Assembly: GCF_004000275.1 (NCBI RefSeq)
Contig: NZ_RCIP01000002.1
Coordinates: forward strand, 806,283-870,282
Length of the DNA: 64,000 nucleotides
Direction of reading: 5' to 3'
Source: Saccharospirillum alexandrii
GTDB lineage: Bacteria > Pseudomonadota > Gammaproteobacteria > Pseudomonadales > Natronospirillaceae
Of the stretch, positions 38,067-47,151 are shown piece by piece (the stretch's first letter is position 1; every line of letters begins with the position of its first letter). The translations under genes and the position numbers were made by a program. The notes under the pieces are model-generated. The model was given only the letters and a program-made list of their open reading frames with translations. It was not told where the DNA came from and did no database searches.

Positions 38067-38972
38067 TCACGAGTTGTCCACCGAACCCGCCAGCATCGAG
38101 GGCCTGCCATGAACCACCGCCTGCTGAAACTTCCGGCGGAACTGGCGCGGTGTTACCCCTTTGTATTGCTTGAACAGCCTGTTGAAATTGGACAGGTTGG
38201 CGAAGCCGCTCTGTTCAGCCACCAGACTGACCGGGCGCTCGGTCCGAATCAGATCAGCGCAGGCATGACCCAGGCGAATGTGGGTTAAATACTGATGCAA
38301 GCTCTGGTTCATCTGCCGGCGAAACATCCGGTTCAGCGTACTGACGCTCATATGGTGCTCGCGCGCCAGCGCAGGCACCCGCAGTGGCTCGCGAAAATCA
38401 CGATGCAGGCTATCCAATATCGGGCTCAGTTCCCGCTGCGCGGGTTCGGCCAGTGTCTCGCCATGAAACCGCGCCGACGCCAGCGTACGAGGGGCTTCTT
38501 CCTGAAGGGCGGTCAGAATATCAAGCAGTAGCGTGAGACGACGGGCAGCACTGGCACCGGGTAACTGCTCGAACAAAGGCTCCAGCTCAGCCGCCAGTTC
38601 ATGCGACCAGGCAAGCCCCCGTCGCGACCGGTCCAGCCAGGTAGCGAGTGAGGCGAATTCCGGAAATTGCCGGGCCAGGCCATCGACCCATTCCTGGCGA
38701 AACCAAAGCACATAAACCCGATGCGTACCAGCTTGCCCAGGCGCCTGGCTTGCCCAGCTGTGCGGCAAATTGGGGCCCAGCAATACCAGATCGCCACTCT
38801 GATAAGCGTCAATGTGGTCGCCGACATAACGCTCACCCTGACTGTTCACAGTCAGGGTTAACTCGTATTCCGGGTGGTAATGCCATTCAAACGGCAGGGT
38901 ATCGAGCTCGCGCAGAAAAAACCGCCAGGAGGCATCATCCGGGTAGTGAATGCGTTCGAATTGGGCTTTCAT
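38067..38972 (-). CDS. AraC-family transcriptional regulator with cupin sensor
   Basis: A 301-residue regulator. Residues ~10-95 form a cupin (FEWHYHPEYELTLTV, then GDLVLLGPNLPHSW), and ~190-290 form the AraC double helix-turn-helix (HHMSVSTLNRMFRRQM, then AEQSGFANLSNFNRLFK). It diverges from the phytanoyl-CoA-dioxygenase-like gene with 139 bases between starts, the usual layout for a local activator. The effector is unknown. Confidence 0.9.
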   Translation of the reverse strand: MKAQFERIHYPDDASWRFFLRELDTLPFEWHYHPEYELTLTVNSQGERYVGDHIDAYQSGDLVLLGPNLPHSWASQAPGQAGTHRVYVLWFRQEWVDGLARQFPEFASLATWLDRSRRGLAWSHELAAELEPLFEQLPGASAARRLTLLLDILTALQEEAPRTLASARFHGETLAEPAQRELSPILDSLHRDFREPLRVPALAREHHMSVSTLNRMFRRQMNQSLHQYLTHIRLGHACADLIRTERPVSLVAEQSGFANLSNFNRLFKQYKGVTPRQFRRKFQQAVVHGRPSMLAGSVDNS

Positions 38973-39111
38973 GCACCTGACCCCGTAATTGCACTATCTA
39001 TTCGATAATGCCATTCAAATTGAGCGAATAGTATTGGTTTATGCTCAAAAGTCACCGCCCGGCCCCCTGTCATGGCGCTAGGATGTGTCCATGGACTCAC
39101 AGGAGAACCCC

Positions 39112-40080
39112 ATGACCACAATAAAAAACCGCTACGGCTTTGGTGACCAGCAACCCGGCAACAACAGCGTTGGCAATCAGGAACACCCGCCGCTTGCCAG
39201 TCTCGTTAAACAGACACCATTGCGTGTGCTCAGCGAGGCTGACTGGGCTCACTGGCAGCGTTATGGCTACGTCGTCATCCGCCAGGCGATCGCCCCTGAA
39301 CAGGTAACCGCCACCACCGACTTTCTCTGGGAATTTCAGGAAATGTCCCCCCAGGACCCAGGCAGCTGGTACGCCCCCCAGCGACGTGACCATGCCATGG
39401 TAGAACTGAACAACAGCGGTATGGTGGAGGCCTACAACCACCCTCTGCTGTGGGCGAATCGCCAAACGCCCCGGGTGTACAACGCCTTTGTCGATATCTG
39501 GGATCGTGAAGACCTCTGGGTCACCATCGACCGGGCCAACCTGAACCCGCCCAACCGCTCTGGTCGGGCCTTTTCGGGTTTCATTCACTGGGACGCCAAC
39601 ACCACACTCGACCCCTTGCCAGTCAACGTTCAGGGTGTGCTGGCGCTGAGCGACACCACGCCAGAGACCGGTGGTTTCCAGTGTGTGCCCCAGCTATTCG
39701 AACACTTCGAAGCATGGCGACGCCAGGCACCGGCTGACCGGGACCCGTTCTCACCCGGGCAGAACTGCGGCTACCCAACCGAGTTCGTGCCGATGAAAGC
39801 CGGCGATCTGCTGATCTTCAACAGCCTGCTCGCCCACGGCATTCGCCCGAACCAGTCGGATGCCGTGCGCCTAGCGCAATACATTGCCATGGTGCCCGCA
39901 GAAGAAGACAACACAGAGGTGCGCGACTGGCGGATAGCGTCATGGCGCGACCGCCTTCCTCCTCAGGGTTATGCCTTCCCCGGCGATCCACGTGGCTGGG
40001 AACAGACGCGTTACCCACGAGCGGAACTGTCGGAACTGGGGCGGAAACTGCTGGGGCTGGATTCCTGGCAGTCATCGTAG
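39112..40080 (+). CDS. Phytanoyl-CoA dioxygenase (PhyH) family protein
   Basis: A 322-residue non-haem iron(II)/2-oxoglutarate oxygenase-like protein. The iron-binding HxD is seen in FIHWDANTTLDP, and the distal His with the oxoglutarate Arg in LLAHGIRPNQSDAVRLAQYI. An AGGAGA 7 bases upstream supports the ATG at 39112 rather than a GTG at 39085. PhyH-like enzymes hydroxylate diverse small molecules. Control by the divergent AraC protein is inferred from the layout. Confidence 0.87.
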   Translation: MTTIKNRYGFGDQQPGNNSVGNQEHPPLASLVKQTPLRVLSEADWAHWQRYGYVVIRQAIAPEQVTATTDFLWEFQEMSPQDPGSWYAPQRRDHAMVELNNSGMVEAYNHPLLWANRQTPRVYNAFVDIWDREDLWVTIDRANLNPPNRSGRAFSGFIHWDANTTLDPLPVNVQGVLALSDTTPETGGFQCVPQLFEHFEAWRRQAPADRDPFSPGQNCGYPTEFVPMKAGDLLIFNSLLAHGIRPNQSDAVRLAQYIAMVPAEEDNTEVRDWRIASWRDRLPPQGYAFPGDPRGWEQTRYPRAELSELGRKLLGLDSWQSS

Positions 40081-40097
40081 CGACACCCTGGCAGTTA

Positions 40098-40152
40098 GTT
40101 GCAAATGAAACCAACCAGCACTATCCTTGGCTCATATAGTTTCATTTGCAAC
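40098..40152. promoter_or_regulatory. Paired inverted 14-bp operator sites before hmgA
   Basis: GTTGCAAATGAAAC (40098-40111) and its exact reverse complement GTTTCATTTGCAAC (40139-40152) are separated by 27 bases, with centres 41 bases apart, about four helical turns. They sit directly upstream of hmgA and just after the preceding stop. This is the expected position for a homogentisate or tyrosine-pathway repressor, but no such regulator is encoded in the window. Confidence 0.7.
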
Positions 40153-40175
40153 CATTACAGCCCGAGGGTATGGTC

Positions 40176-41480
40176 ATGATGGCTTCACTCGACTACCAAA
40201 GCGGCTTTCGCAACCAGTTCTCAACCGAGGCACTGCCGGGCGCGCTTCCTTTGGGTCAGAACTCGCCGCAACGCTGCCCCTATGGGCTGTACGCCGAGCA
40301 GTTTTCCGGGTCGGCCTTTACCGCGCCGCGCCACCAGAATCTACGCACCTGGATGTATCGGATTCGGCCATCGGTGCTGCAATCGGCCTATCGGCCACTG
40401 CCTGGTCGAAACATTGAGACCGCCCCACTGGCCGGTGCGGCCGACCCAAACCAAATGCGCTGGGATCCGTTACCGATTCCGTCTGAGCCCACCGACTTTA
40501 TCGACGGTCTGTTCACCATCGCGGTCAACGGCGATGCTGGCACCCAAACCGGTTGTGGTGTTCACTGCTATGCCGCCAACGCCGATATGACCCGGCGATT
40601 TTTCTACAATGCCGACGGAGAACTGTTGATCGTGCCGCAACTGGGCACCCTGGTGCTGCGCACGGAGCTGGGCGTACTGGACGTCGCCAGCGGTGAGATC
40701 GCAGTAATACCGCGCGGAATGAAATTCCAGGTTCGTCTGGGTGAGGGGTGCGAGGCCGTTCGTGGCTATGTTTGCGAAAACTACGGCAGCCCGCTGGAAT
40801 TACCCGGTCTCGGGCCCATTGGCGCCAATGGCCTGGCCAACCCGAGAGACTTTTTAGCGCCGGTGGCGGCCTATGAAGACGAAACCGGGGAGTTTGAGCT
40901 GGTTGCCAAATTCTCAGGCCAGTTCTGGGTCGCAGACCTGGGCCATTCACCGCTGGATGTCGTTGCTTGGCATGGCAATGTTGCGCCCTACAAATACGAC
41001 CTGGCGCGGTTCAACACCATCAACACCGTCAGTTTCGACCACCCTGACCCGTCGATCTTTACCGTGCTGACCTCCGCGTCCGACACCCCGGGCATGGCCA
41101 ACATCGATTTCGTGATCTTTCCGCCGCGCTGGATGGTCGCCGAGAACACCTTTCGCCCGCCCTATTTTCACCGCAATCTGATGAGTGAATTCATGGGGCT
41201 GATTCACGGCGAATACGACGCCAAAGCCGAAGGCTTCGTACCCGGCGGTGCCAGCCTGCATAACTGCATGTCGCCGCACGGGCCGGATGCCGACACCTTT
41301 GCCAAAGCCAGCGCAGCCGAATTAACACCCCAGTACCAGGGCAACACCCTGGCGTTTATGTTTGAGAGCCGCTACGTTTTTCAAGCGACCGAAGCGGCCC
41401 AGACTACCGAACACCGTCAGCGGGATTACGTGAATGTCTGGTCGACACTGACCGCTCAATTCGACCCCGGCCAACGCTGA
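40176..41480 (+). CDS. hmgA: Homogentisate 1,2-dioxygenase
   Basis: A ~434-residue enzyme that opens the homogentisate ring to maleylacetoacetate in tyrosine/phenylalanine degradation. The N-terminal [19 protein letters not shown] and [15 protein letters not shown] blocks are diagnostic. The iron-site region lies in [20 protein letters not shown], followed by [21 protein letters not shown] about 8 bases upstream supports ATG 40176 (or 40179) over farther upstream codons. It is the first gene of hmgA-fah-maiA. Confidence 0.95.
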   Translation: MMASLDYQSGFRNQFSTEALPGALPLGQNSPQRCPYGLYAEQFSGSAFTAPRHQNLRTWMYRIRPSVLQSAYRPLPGRNIETAPLAGAADPNQMRWDPLPIPSEPTDFIDGLFTIAVNGDAGTQTGCGVHCYAANADMTRRFFYNADGELLIVPQLGTLVLRTELGVLDVASGEIAVIPRGMKFQVRLGEGCEAVRGYVCENYGSPLELPGLGPIGANGLANPRDFLAPVAAYEDETGEFELVAKFSGQFWVADLGHSPLDVVAWHGNVAPYKYDLARFNTINTVSFDHPDPSIFTVLTSASDTPGMANIDFVIFPPRWMVAENTFRPPYFHRNLMSEFMGLIHGEYDAKAEGFVPGGASLHNCMSPHGPDADTFAKASAAELTPQYQGNTLAFMFESRYVFQATEAAQTTEHRQRDYVNVWSTLTAQFDPGQR

Positions 41481-41534
41481 CAGCAGAACACGTTCAGGAA
41501 GACCACGTTTTACGACTTACGGGATTGAACCACT

Positions 41535-42551
41535 ATGAAACTCGCCACTCTTAACACCGGCCGCGACGGCACCCTGATTCTGGTCTCACGGGACCTGACC
41601 CAGGCCGCACCGGCCACCGACATCGCCAGCACCCTGCAACAGGCCATCGAGAACTGGGCTACGGTTGCACCCAAGCTGGAAGAACGCTACGCCGCTCTGA
41701 ATGCAGGCACTGCCAAAGACACCTTCGCACTGGATATGAGCGCCCTGCATTCGCCCTTGCCGCGCACCTACCACTGGGCCGATGGCTCCGCCTACCTGAA
41801 CCACGTCAAACTGGTGCGCCAGGCGCGAAATGCCGAGATGCCAGAGACTTTCTGGACTGACCCGCTGATGTATCAGGGTGGTGGCGATTGCTTTCTGGCA
41901 CCCACCGAAGACATCGAAGCGGTCAGTGAAGAGCACGGCATTGATTTCGAAGGTGAAATTGCAGTCATTACTGACGACGTGCCGATGGCCGTATCGCCCG
42001 AGCAGGCCGCCAGCCACATCAAACTGGTCATGCTGGTCAACGACGTCAGCCTGCGTGGGCTGATTCCCGGTGAACTGGCCAAGGGCTTTGGCTTCTTTCA
42101 GGCCAAACCCGCCTCCAGTTTTTCCCCGATCTGCGTCACGCCAGATGAACTCGGCGACGCCTGGAAAGGCGGCCGCTTACATCGTCCATTAACGGTTCAC
42201 CTCAATGGTGAAAAGTTCGGCGAACCCGATGCCGGTCCGGATATGATTTTTGGCTTTCCCGAGCTGATCGCCCATGCGGCAAAAACCCGGTACCTGGGCG
42301 CGGGTGCCGTTATTGGCTCCGGCACGGTATCCAACCCCGACGCCAACGGCGGCCCTGGCAAGCCAATCGGTGACGGCGGTGTCGGCTACAGCTGCCTGGC
42401 CGAGTTACGCATGGTCGAGACCATACTACACGGCGCCGCAAAAACGCCTTTTATGCGCTTTGGCGACCGGGTTCGGATCGAAATGTTCGACGCTGACGGT
42501 CAGAGTATTTTCGGCGCTATCGACCAGAAAGTTACGAAATACCCAGCGTAA
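41535..42551 (+). CDS. fah: Fumarylacetoacetate hydrolase
   Basis: A 338-residue protein with the bacterial fumarylacetoacetase fold (YLNHVKLVRQARNAEMP, later IDFEGEIAVI and DVSLRGLIPGELAKGFGFFQ). The metal-site acids are in the GEIAVI region. It cleaves fumarylacetoacetate into fumarate and acetoacetate, the last step of the pathway. It lies 54 bases after hmgA and 44 before maiA. Length suits the group that works with HmgA in gammaproteobacteria. Confidence 0.9.
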   Translation: MKLATLNTGRDGTLILVSRDLTQAAPATDIASTLQQAIENWATVAPKLEERYAALNAGTAKDTFALDMSALHSPLPRTYHWADGSAYLNHVKLVRQARNAEMPETFWTDPLMYQGGGDCFLAPTEDIEAVSEEHGIDFEGEIAVITDDVPMAVSPEQAASHIKLVMLVNDVSLRGLIPGELAKGFGFFQAKPASSFSPICVTPDELGDAWKGGRLHRPLTVHLNGEKFGEPDAGPDMIFGFPELIAHAAKTRYLGAGAVIGSGTVSNPDANGGPGKPIGDGGVGYSCLAELRMVETILHGAAKTPFMRFGDRVRIEMFDADGQSIFGAIDQKVTKYPA

Positions 42552-42595
42552 AAAAATCGACTACACTGGCCAGGTCATCCGATAAGGCGCTCCCC

Positions 42596-43240
42596 ATGCT
42601 CACATTACACAGTTACTTTCGGTCTTCAGCGGCTTTCCGGGTGCGCATCGCCCTGAACCTGAAAAGGCTCGATTACGAACAGATCCCGGTCAACCTGCTT
42701 AAGGGCGAACACCGCCAGGATGCCCACCGGCGCCGCAACCCCCAGGGGCTGGTGCCGGTGCTGGAAACCGAGCAGGGCAGTGCTCTCACCCAATCAATGG
42801 CCATCTGCGAATACCTGGAAGAGCGTTACCCGGAACCACCGCTGTTGCCGGAAAGCCTGGAAGCGCGCGCTCGGGTACGCTCGCTGGCCCTCCTGGTCGC
42901 CTGCGAAATGCACCCGCTGAACAATGTCTCGGTGCTGGGCTATTTAACCGACGAACTGGGTGTCGATGAAGCCACCAAACTTGCCTGGTATCAGCATTGG
43001 GTGGCCAAAGGCTTTACCGCCCTGGAAGCGCGACTGGCCCGGGAGCCGGAGACCGGCCGCTTCAGCCATGGCGACTCGCCCACCCTGGCGGATGTGTTTC
43101 TGGTACCACAACTGTTCAACGCAGAACGATTCAACTGCGATCTAACACCCTTCCCAACCCTGGTGCGCATAGCGACCCACTGCAGAAACCTGCCCGAGTT
43201 CAAACAAGCAGCACCCGCCGAGCAGCCGGACGCTGTTTGA
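42596..43240 (+). CDS. maiA: Maleylacetoacetate isomerase (zeta-class GST)
   Basis: A 214-residue glutathione-S-transferase-type isomerase that converts maleylacetoacetate to fumarylacetoacetate using glutathione. The N-terminal thioredoxin fold holds the zeta-class site YFRSSAAFRVRIALNLK, and NPQGLVPVLE and ALTQSMAICEYLEERYP follow. A helical C-terminal domain contains DVFLVPQLFNAERF. It completes the hmgA-fah-maiA operon. Confidence 0.93.
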   Translation: MLTLHSYFRSSAAFRVRIALNLKRLDYEQIPVNLLKGEHRQDAHRRRNPQGLVPVLETEQGSALTQSMAICEYLEERYPEPPLLPESLEARARVRSLALLVACEMHPLNNVSVLGYLTDELGVDEATKLAWYQHWVAKGFTALEARLAREPETGRFSHGDSPTLADVFLVPQLFNAERFNCDLTPFPTLVRIATHCRNLPEFKQAAPAEQPDAV

Positions 43241-43332
43241 TGATCACCAATCCTGCTTTGCCCCTATCGAAATGCGGCCTCCCATATTAAACTGGCGCCC
43301 CTCTGCCCAGCCGCTCAAAAACAGGACTCGTC

Positions 43333-44547
43333 ATGACTTTTTCGACTGAACAGTCAAGAAATGTCGTTGTTGTCAGCAACGTCGCCGATAACCCCTTCGC
43401 CATCGACATTGCCTACGCCGTCGGACAACTCGAAGACATCGCTGACAAAATCAGCATGAAACAGTTCATGAACTCCGAATTCTGCCCACGGTTTATTTCC
43501 GATGAGCAGGATATGGACAACATCGGCCATACGCTGGATGGCAAGATTGTGGTCATCGTCAGCACCAGCAGCCACCTGAAGAGCCGACAGGAATTGGCCA
43601 TGGCGAACCTGATCATCGCCCGGGCTGCCAAAGAGAACGGCGCCAAACAAGTCGTACTGGTTGAACCGGACTTGTTTTACAGCGCCCAGGACAGAGGGCC
43701 GAGAAAGGATCTGGGTGAAACCCATTTCGAACGCGACATCAAAGACATCAAAAAATTCGACGGCCAACCCTTTACCGCAAAACTCTACGCACAGCTGCTA
43801 AAACTCTCCGGGGTCGATTCCGTACTCACCGTTCACAACCACTCAAGCTCGGTTCAGAAAATCTTTTCCAGTGTGTTCGAAGGCGACTTTCACAACCTGA
43901 TTCCCTATGAAATTTACGCACACTACTTATTGAATTCCGACATCCTGAATTACGGCGACAACGGCGAAGGCCTGGTGCTGTGCGCACCCGACAAGGGCGC
44001 GCGCGATTTCGTAAAAGAAATGTTCGACACCCTGGGCCTGAGCAAAGCCAAGTTCATCATGCTCGATAAAGAACGAACCGATGAGCGTAAAGTAGAAATC
44101 ACCCTGCACAAAGAGAGCGAACACACCTTCGAAGGCCTGGAAGAAGCCAGCGTCATCCTGTTCGACGACATGGTGCGCACCGGGTCGACCGTGGTTAAAT
44201 CCTGCCAGTTCCTGAAACAGATCAACCCGAGACGCCTGGTATTTGCGGTTTCCCACTTTTATGCCAGCGATGAAGGCCGTGAACGTATGGCGCACCCGGC
44301 CATCGACGAAATTCTCACCCTGAACACCTTACCCACCATTTTGAACCGCGATGAACAGGGCCGGCTGCGCAAAAAACTGGTGGTGTTAAAAATCGAAAAA
44401 TGGCTGGCACAGGAATTGTGTCGCATTGTTGGTTATCCGCAAGCCGAAGAACTCAACCCCTACAAGATCGACATGTCATCCAAAAACCCGCGATTCAAGC
44501 GAAAGATCTGGTACAGCGACGAACTTAAAGCGCTGCACCAGCGATAG
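43333..44547 (+). CDS. Ribose-phosphate pyrophosphokinase-like protein (long class)
   Basis: A 404-residue phosphoribosyl-diphosphate synthetase-like protein, longer than canonical Prs (~315). The PRPP-binding loop is clear in VILFDDMVRTGSTVVKSC, and a paired N-terminal phosphoribosyltransferase fold precedes it. The LVLCAPDKGARDF segment matches the ribose-5-phosphate/PRPP site region. The C-terminal ~90 residues are an extra tail. Catalysis (ribose 5-phosphate plus ATP to PRPP) is likely but not certain. A housekeeping prs may exist elsewhere. Confidence 0.8.
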   Translation: MTFSTEQSRNVVVVSNVADNPFAIDIAYAVGQLEDIADKISMKQFMNSEFCPRFISDEQDMDNIGHTLDGKIVVIVSTSSHLKSRQELAMANLIIARAAKENGAKQVVLVEPDLFYSAQDRGPRKDLGETHFERDIKDIKKFDGQPFTAKLYAQLLKLSGVDSVLTVHNHSSSVQKIFSSVFEGDFHNLIPYEIYAHYLLNSDILNYGDNGEGLVLCAPDKGARDFVKEMFDTLGLSKAKFIMLDKERTDERKVEITLHKESEHTFEGLEEASVILFDDMVRTGSTVVKSCQFLKQINPRRLVFAVSHFYASDEGRERMAHPAIDEILTLNTLPTILNRDEQGRLRKKLVVLKIEKWLAQELCRIVGYPQAEELNPYKIDMSSKNPRFKRKIWYSDELKALHQR

Positions 44548-44581
44548 CACCACTGCTCTTGCCAAACCTGGGGGAAGCGGG

Positions 44582-45097
44582 TTATTCGACTCGCCGGGCG
44601 AGATACACTTGCCCGGCAGGCAACGCCATAATGCGATCCGCCATGTCCTGTTTCAGAACGTCCTGCCGGGCTTCCTCTTCGGGCGTCCGGTCTGGCTTTC
44701 GACCCAGCGCAATAAACTCAGGGTCAATGATTCCGGGCTGAATGGTCAGTTCAACCACCGTGTTGCCATACGTCACCCTGAACCAGTAACGGCCACGCGC
44801 CGCCTCGACAGCGGTAGTGTCACCCGCGTTAATATCGACTTCATAGCGGCTTTCGGTATTGGCCCGGGTAATCAGCTCCACCGCATCGCGAGCGCCCGGC
44901 CCCGGAAATGCCGTCAGTACCTGTAGTTTTCTGCGCTCAACCGGGCGGCCACCATTCAAGTGGGGTAATGCCGCCTCCAGCATTTTAAAGCCATGGGCAA
45001 CGCCTCCCGGGAAGCCGCCTCCATGGTAATTAAGCGCTTCGTCAAAGCTGAATGACAGGGCTTTGTTATTGTCCAGAACAGTCAGTTGCTGTTGCAT
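44582..45097 (-). CDS. FmdE-like protein with degenerate metal site
   Basis: A 171-residue protein. YHGGGFPGGVAHGFKMLEAA near residue 25 and FPGPGARDAVELITRA near 70 line up with FmdE domains, which normally read HGHxCPG and xACGVDAVQ. Here both cysteines are replaced. GRYWFRVTYGNTVVELTI matches the following FmdE strand pair. It ends the iron-type ABC operon and its start overlaps the upstream gene. An upstream ATG at 45115 is possible. Family assignment is by pattern only. Confidence 0.5.
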   Translation of the reverse strand: MQQQLTVLDNNKALSFSFDEALNYHGGGFPGGVAHGFKMLEAALPHLNGGRPVERRKLQVLTAFPGPGARDAVELITRANTESRYEVDINAGDTTAVEAARGRYWFRVTYGNTVVELTIQPGIIDPEFIALGRKPDRTPEEEARQDVLKQDMADRIMALPAGQVYLARRVE

Positions 45098-45755
45098 GGT
45101 GCTGCAATACTCCATCGAGTTGTTGGTTAAGTCGTTTGCGTACCCAGGGTAAAAAGCCAGTCAAAAAGGCAGTCGTCGCGGGCATAAAGAAACTGCCGTG
45201 ATGATAGATGGGGTCGAGACTGGTCAGAATCAGGTAACCATTCCGCCCCAGTGGCCCTTCAAACAATACCGACTGCCCACTGGCATGATTCAGAATGGAG
45301 CGGTAACCCTGGGGTGGTGAGTGCAAGGCGTGTAAATGCCAGCGACAGTCGGCTGGCGATACATACTGAAACAGATCGTGGTTTTCATCGGCCGGTTTTA
45401 AATCCAGCCCGTCTTCTCCTTTTAGCCACCACCAGTAATTGGTAGCGACCGGCTCGGTAGGCAAGGGCATCAGCCAGGCGTCAGGCTGCGTCTCCCCCAT
45501 CACTATCAGCACTCCACCCTGCTCGGCAAAACGCAATAAATCGTCCCGCCAGCGACGGAGCCGATGCGCCGGTGTCCGGCACGGCACCAGAATGGCATCT
45601 GCTCGCTGCAGGTGCGCGTCACACAGATCATCCAGATACACGACTTCATCGAAAAACGCCGACAGCGCCGGGTCGGTAAAGGTGAATTGGTGGTAGGCCG
45701 CACCAGCATCCAGAGCGATTAAATGACCGTTAAAGGGAGAGGTTGGTTTCATCAC
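45066..45755 (-). CDS. Glutamine-amidotransferase-like protein (second of two)
   Basis: A 229-residue protein with a Rossmann-like pattern (HLIALDAGAAYHQF, then ADAILVPCRTPAHRLRRW and GGVLIVMGETQPDAW) resembling class-I glutamine-amidotransferase or ThuA-type domains. The canonical nucleophile cysteine is not obvious. The region SVLFEGPLGRNGYLILTSLDPIYHHG resembles the end of ThuA-like folds. ATGA-type overlap with the preceding gene shows tight coupling to the ABC transporter operon. Function is unknown. Confidence 0.55.
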   Translation of the reverse strand: MMKPTSPFNGHLIALDAGAAYHQFTFTDPALSAFFDEVVYLDDLCDAHLQRADAILVPCRTPAHRLRRWRDDLLRFAEQGGVLIVMGETQPDAWLMPLPTEPVATNYWWWLKGEDGLDLKPADENHDLFQYVSPADCRWHLHALHSPPQGYRSILNHASGQSVLFEGPLGRNGYLILTSLDPIYHHGSFFMPATTAFLTGFLPWVRKRLNQQLDGVLQHHATATDCSGQ

Positions 45756-46402
45756 CTTGCCGCTGTTTCGTGAGGTTCATGGGTGTGATGCGCCAGTATC
45801 CAGTGACGCAGGTTGTCCAGTATTCTCTGGCGCAGTTTGGCGTCGTCGGCATAGGTAAAAAAATCGTTTCCGGCATGCATCAACAAGGCACCACCCTGAG
45901 GTCGCGCCCAATACCAGTCGATCGGGTGTTCGTGCGGCCGCGGCCCCAAACCGTTTAGCAACTGAGCACCGGGCGGAGACGGGTTATGGCCACGCCCCCA
46001 AAAACCCGCGACACCTTTGCGAAACGTCAGCGCCTCAGAAGGAACCCGTGAAAACAGCGGGTGCGCGGTTAATTGCGTGACGGTCAAATGGGCCAGATTG
46101 CGCACCGGCAAAGGGACAAAAGGGCTCAGTTCTGGCAAGGGAGAATGCGCAATGGCACCGTTCCAAATCAGCAGTCCGCCCTGGTTCAAATAACGTTCCA
46201 GCCCGGTCCGGTGTCGTACCAGCGCAATCTGGTCGGCGTGAGATCCGACGATAACCGCCGGCCAATCGGCAACACTCATCCACTTCAGGTCATCGGGGTC
46301 TAGGCATTCAATGCCCATGCCTGCTGCCGATGCATTCTGCTGTAATGGCCCGGCCACCGGCCCGTCCTGAATCAGCCCGAGCACCAGGCTGGATGAACTC
46401 AT
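45752..46402 (-). CDS. Glutamine-amidotransferase-like protein (first of two)
   Basis: A 216-residue protein with the same general fold as its downstream neighbour: WPAVIVGSHADQIALVRHR, YLNQGGLLIWNGAI and a long middle with HPLFSRVPSEALTFRKGVAGF, then GALLMHAGNDFFTYAD. The pattern resembles ThuA/GATase-like putative amidases. It overlaps the ABC ATPase gene by four bases (ATGA) and is followed by its relative, so the two may form a heterodimer. This is inferred from the layout. Confidence 0.55.
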   Translation of the reverse strand: MSSSSLVLGLIQDGPVAGPLQQNASAAGMGIECLDPDDLKWMSVADWPAVIVGSHADQIALVRHRTGLERYLNQGGLLIWNGAIAHSPLPELSPFVPLPVRNLAHLTVTQLTAHPLFSRVPSEALTFRKGVAGFWGRGHNPSPPGAQLLNGLGPRPHEHPIDWYWARPQGGALLMHAGNDFFTYADDAKLRQRILDNLRHWILAHHTHEPHETAAR

Positions 46403-47151
46403 GCCATACTCCCGAAAACGGGAACAACCGCGCGGTGCGCCTGGCCGTTATGCTCAAAGGGCAAGGTACGAATGTCGATGTTGTACAACCGGGCCAACTG
46501 CTGGTCAGTGAGCACTTCATCACAGGGACCGAACCGGTATTCATCTGGCCCGAACATCAGCAAAACGCTGTCGGCAATGGCCAGGGCGTGCTGGGGTGAG
46601 TGGGTGGTAAACAGCACCGTTACACCATCGTTCCGGGCTTGTTCCAGTACCGCCATAACCCGGTTCTGATTGTGATAGTCAAGTGCCGAGGTGGGTTCAT
46701 CCAACACCAGAATGTCACACTGGGATGCCAGTGCCCGGGCAATCAGCACCAGTTGGCGCTGGCCGCCACTTAACTCCGTCAGCCTTCGGTTAGCCAGCGC
46801 TTCGATGCCCACCCGGGCCATCGCCTCATCCGCCAACCGATAATCTTGCCGGCTGGGTGATGCAAACAACCCCAGGGTGCGGGCTCGCCCCATGACCACC
46901 AGGTCGCGCACACGGTAGGGAAAAGACGTGTCGGTTCCCTGTGGCACATAGGCTGGCAGTCCGGCAAAGGTCACACTTCCCTGCTGCGGTTTTATCAGCC
47001 CTAACAGGGCTTTCAGCAGCGTCGTTTTACCACGGCCATTTGGCCCGATAATGGCACCCACTTCGCCTTTTTTCAGCGAGAGGGAATGATGTTTAAACAC
47101 CCAGGGAGAGCGGGCATGGTGGCGATAGCCAAGATCCGTTACTTCAATCAT
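46399..47151 (-). CDS. ABC transporter ATPase, FecE/BtuD-type iron-complex importer
   Basis: A 250-residue ATP-binding subunit with Walker A GPNGRGKTT (~34-42), Q-loop region, signature LSGGQRQLVLIARALA and Walker B DILVLDEPTSALD. Walker A has an unusual RGKT in place of the common SGKT. The ATG at 47151 overlaps the permease stop (ATGATTGA), and upstream codons inside the permease gene are unlikely starts. It powers import of an iron complex, haem or cobalamin-like substrate. Confidence 0.92.
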   Translation of the reverse strand: MIEVTDLGYRHHARSPWVFKHHSLSLKKGEVGAIIGPNGRGKTTLLKALLGLIKPQQGSVTFAGLPAYVPQGTDTSFPYRVRDLVVMGRARTLGLFASPSRQDYRLADEAMARVGIEALANRRLTELSGGQRQLVLIARALASQCDILVLDEPTSALDYHNQNRVMAVLEQARNDGVTVLFTTHSPQHALAIADSVLLMFGPDEYRFGPCDEVLTDQQLARLYNIDIRTLPFEHNGQAHRAVVPVFGSMA

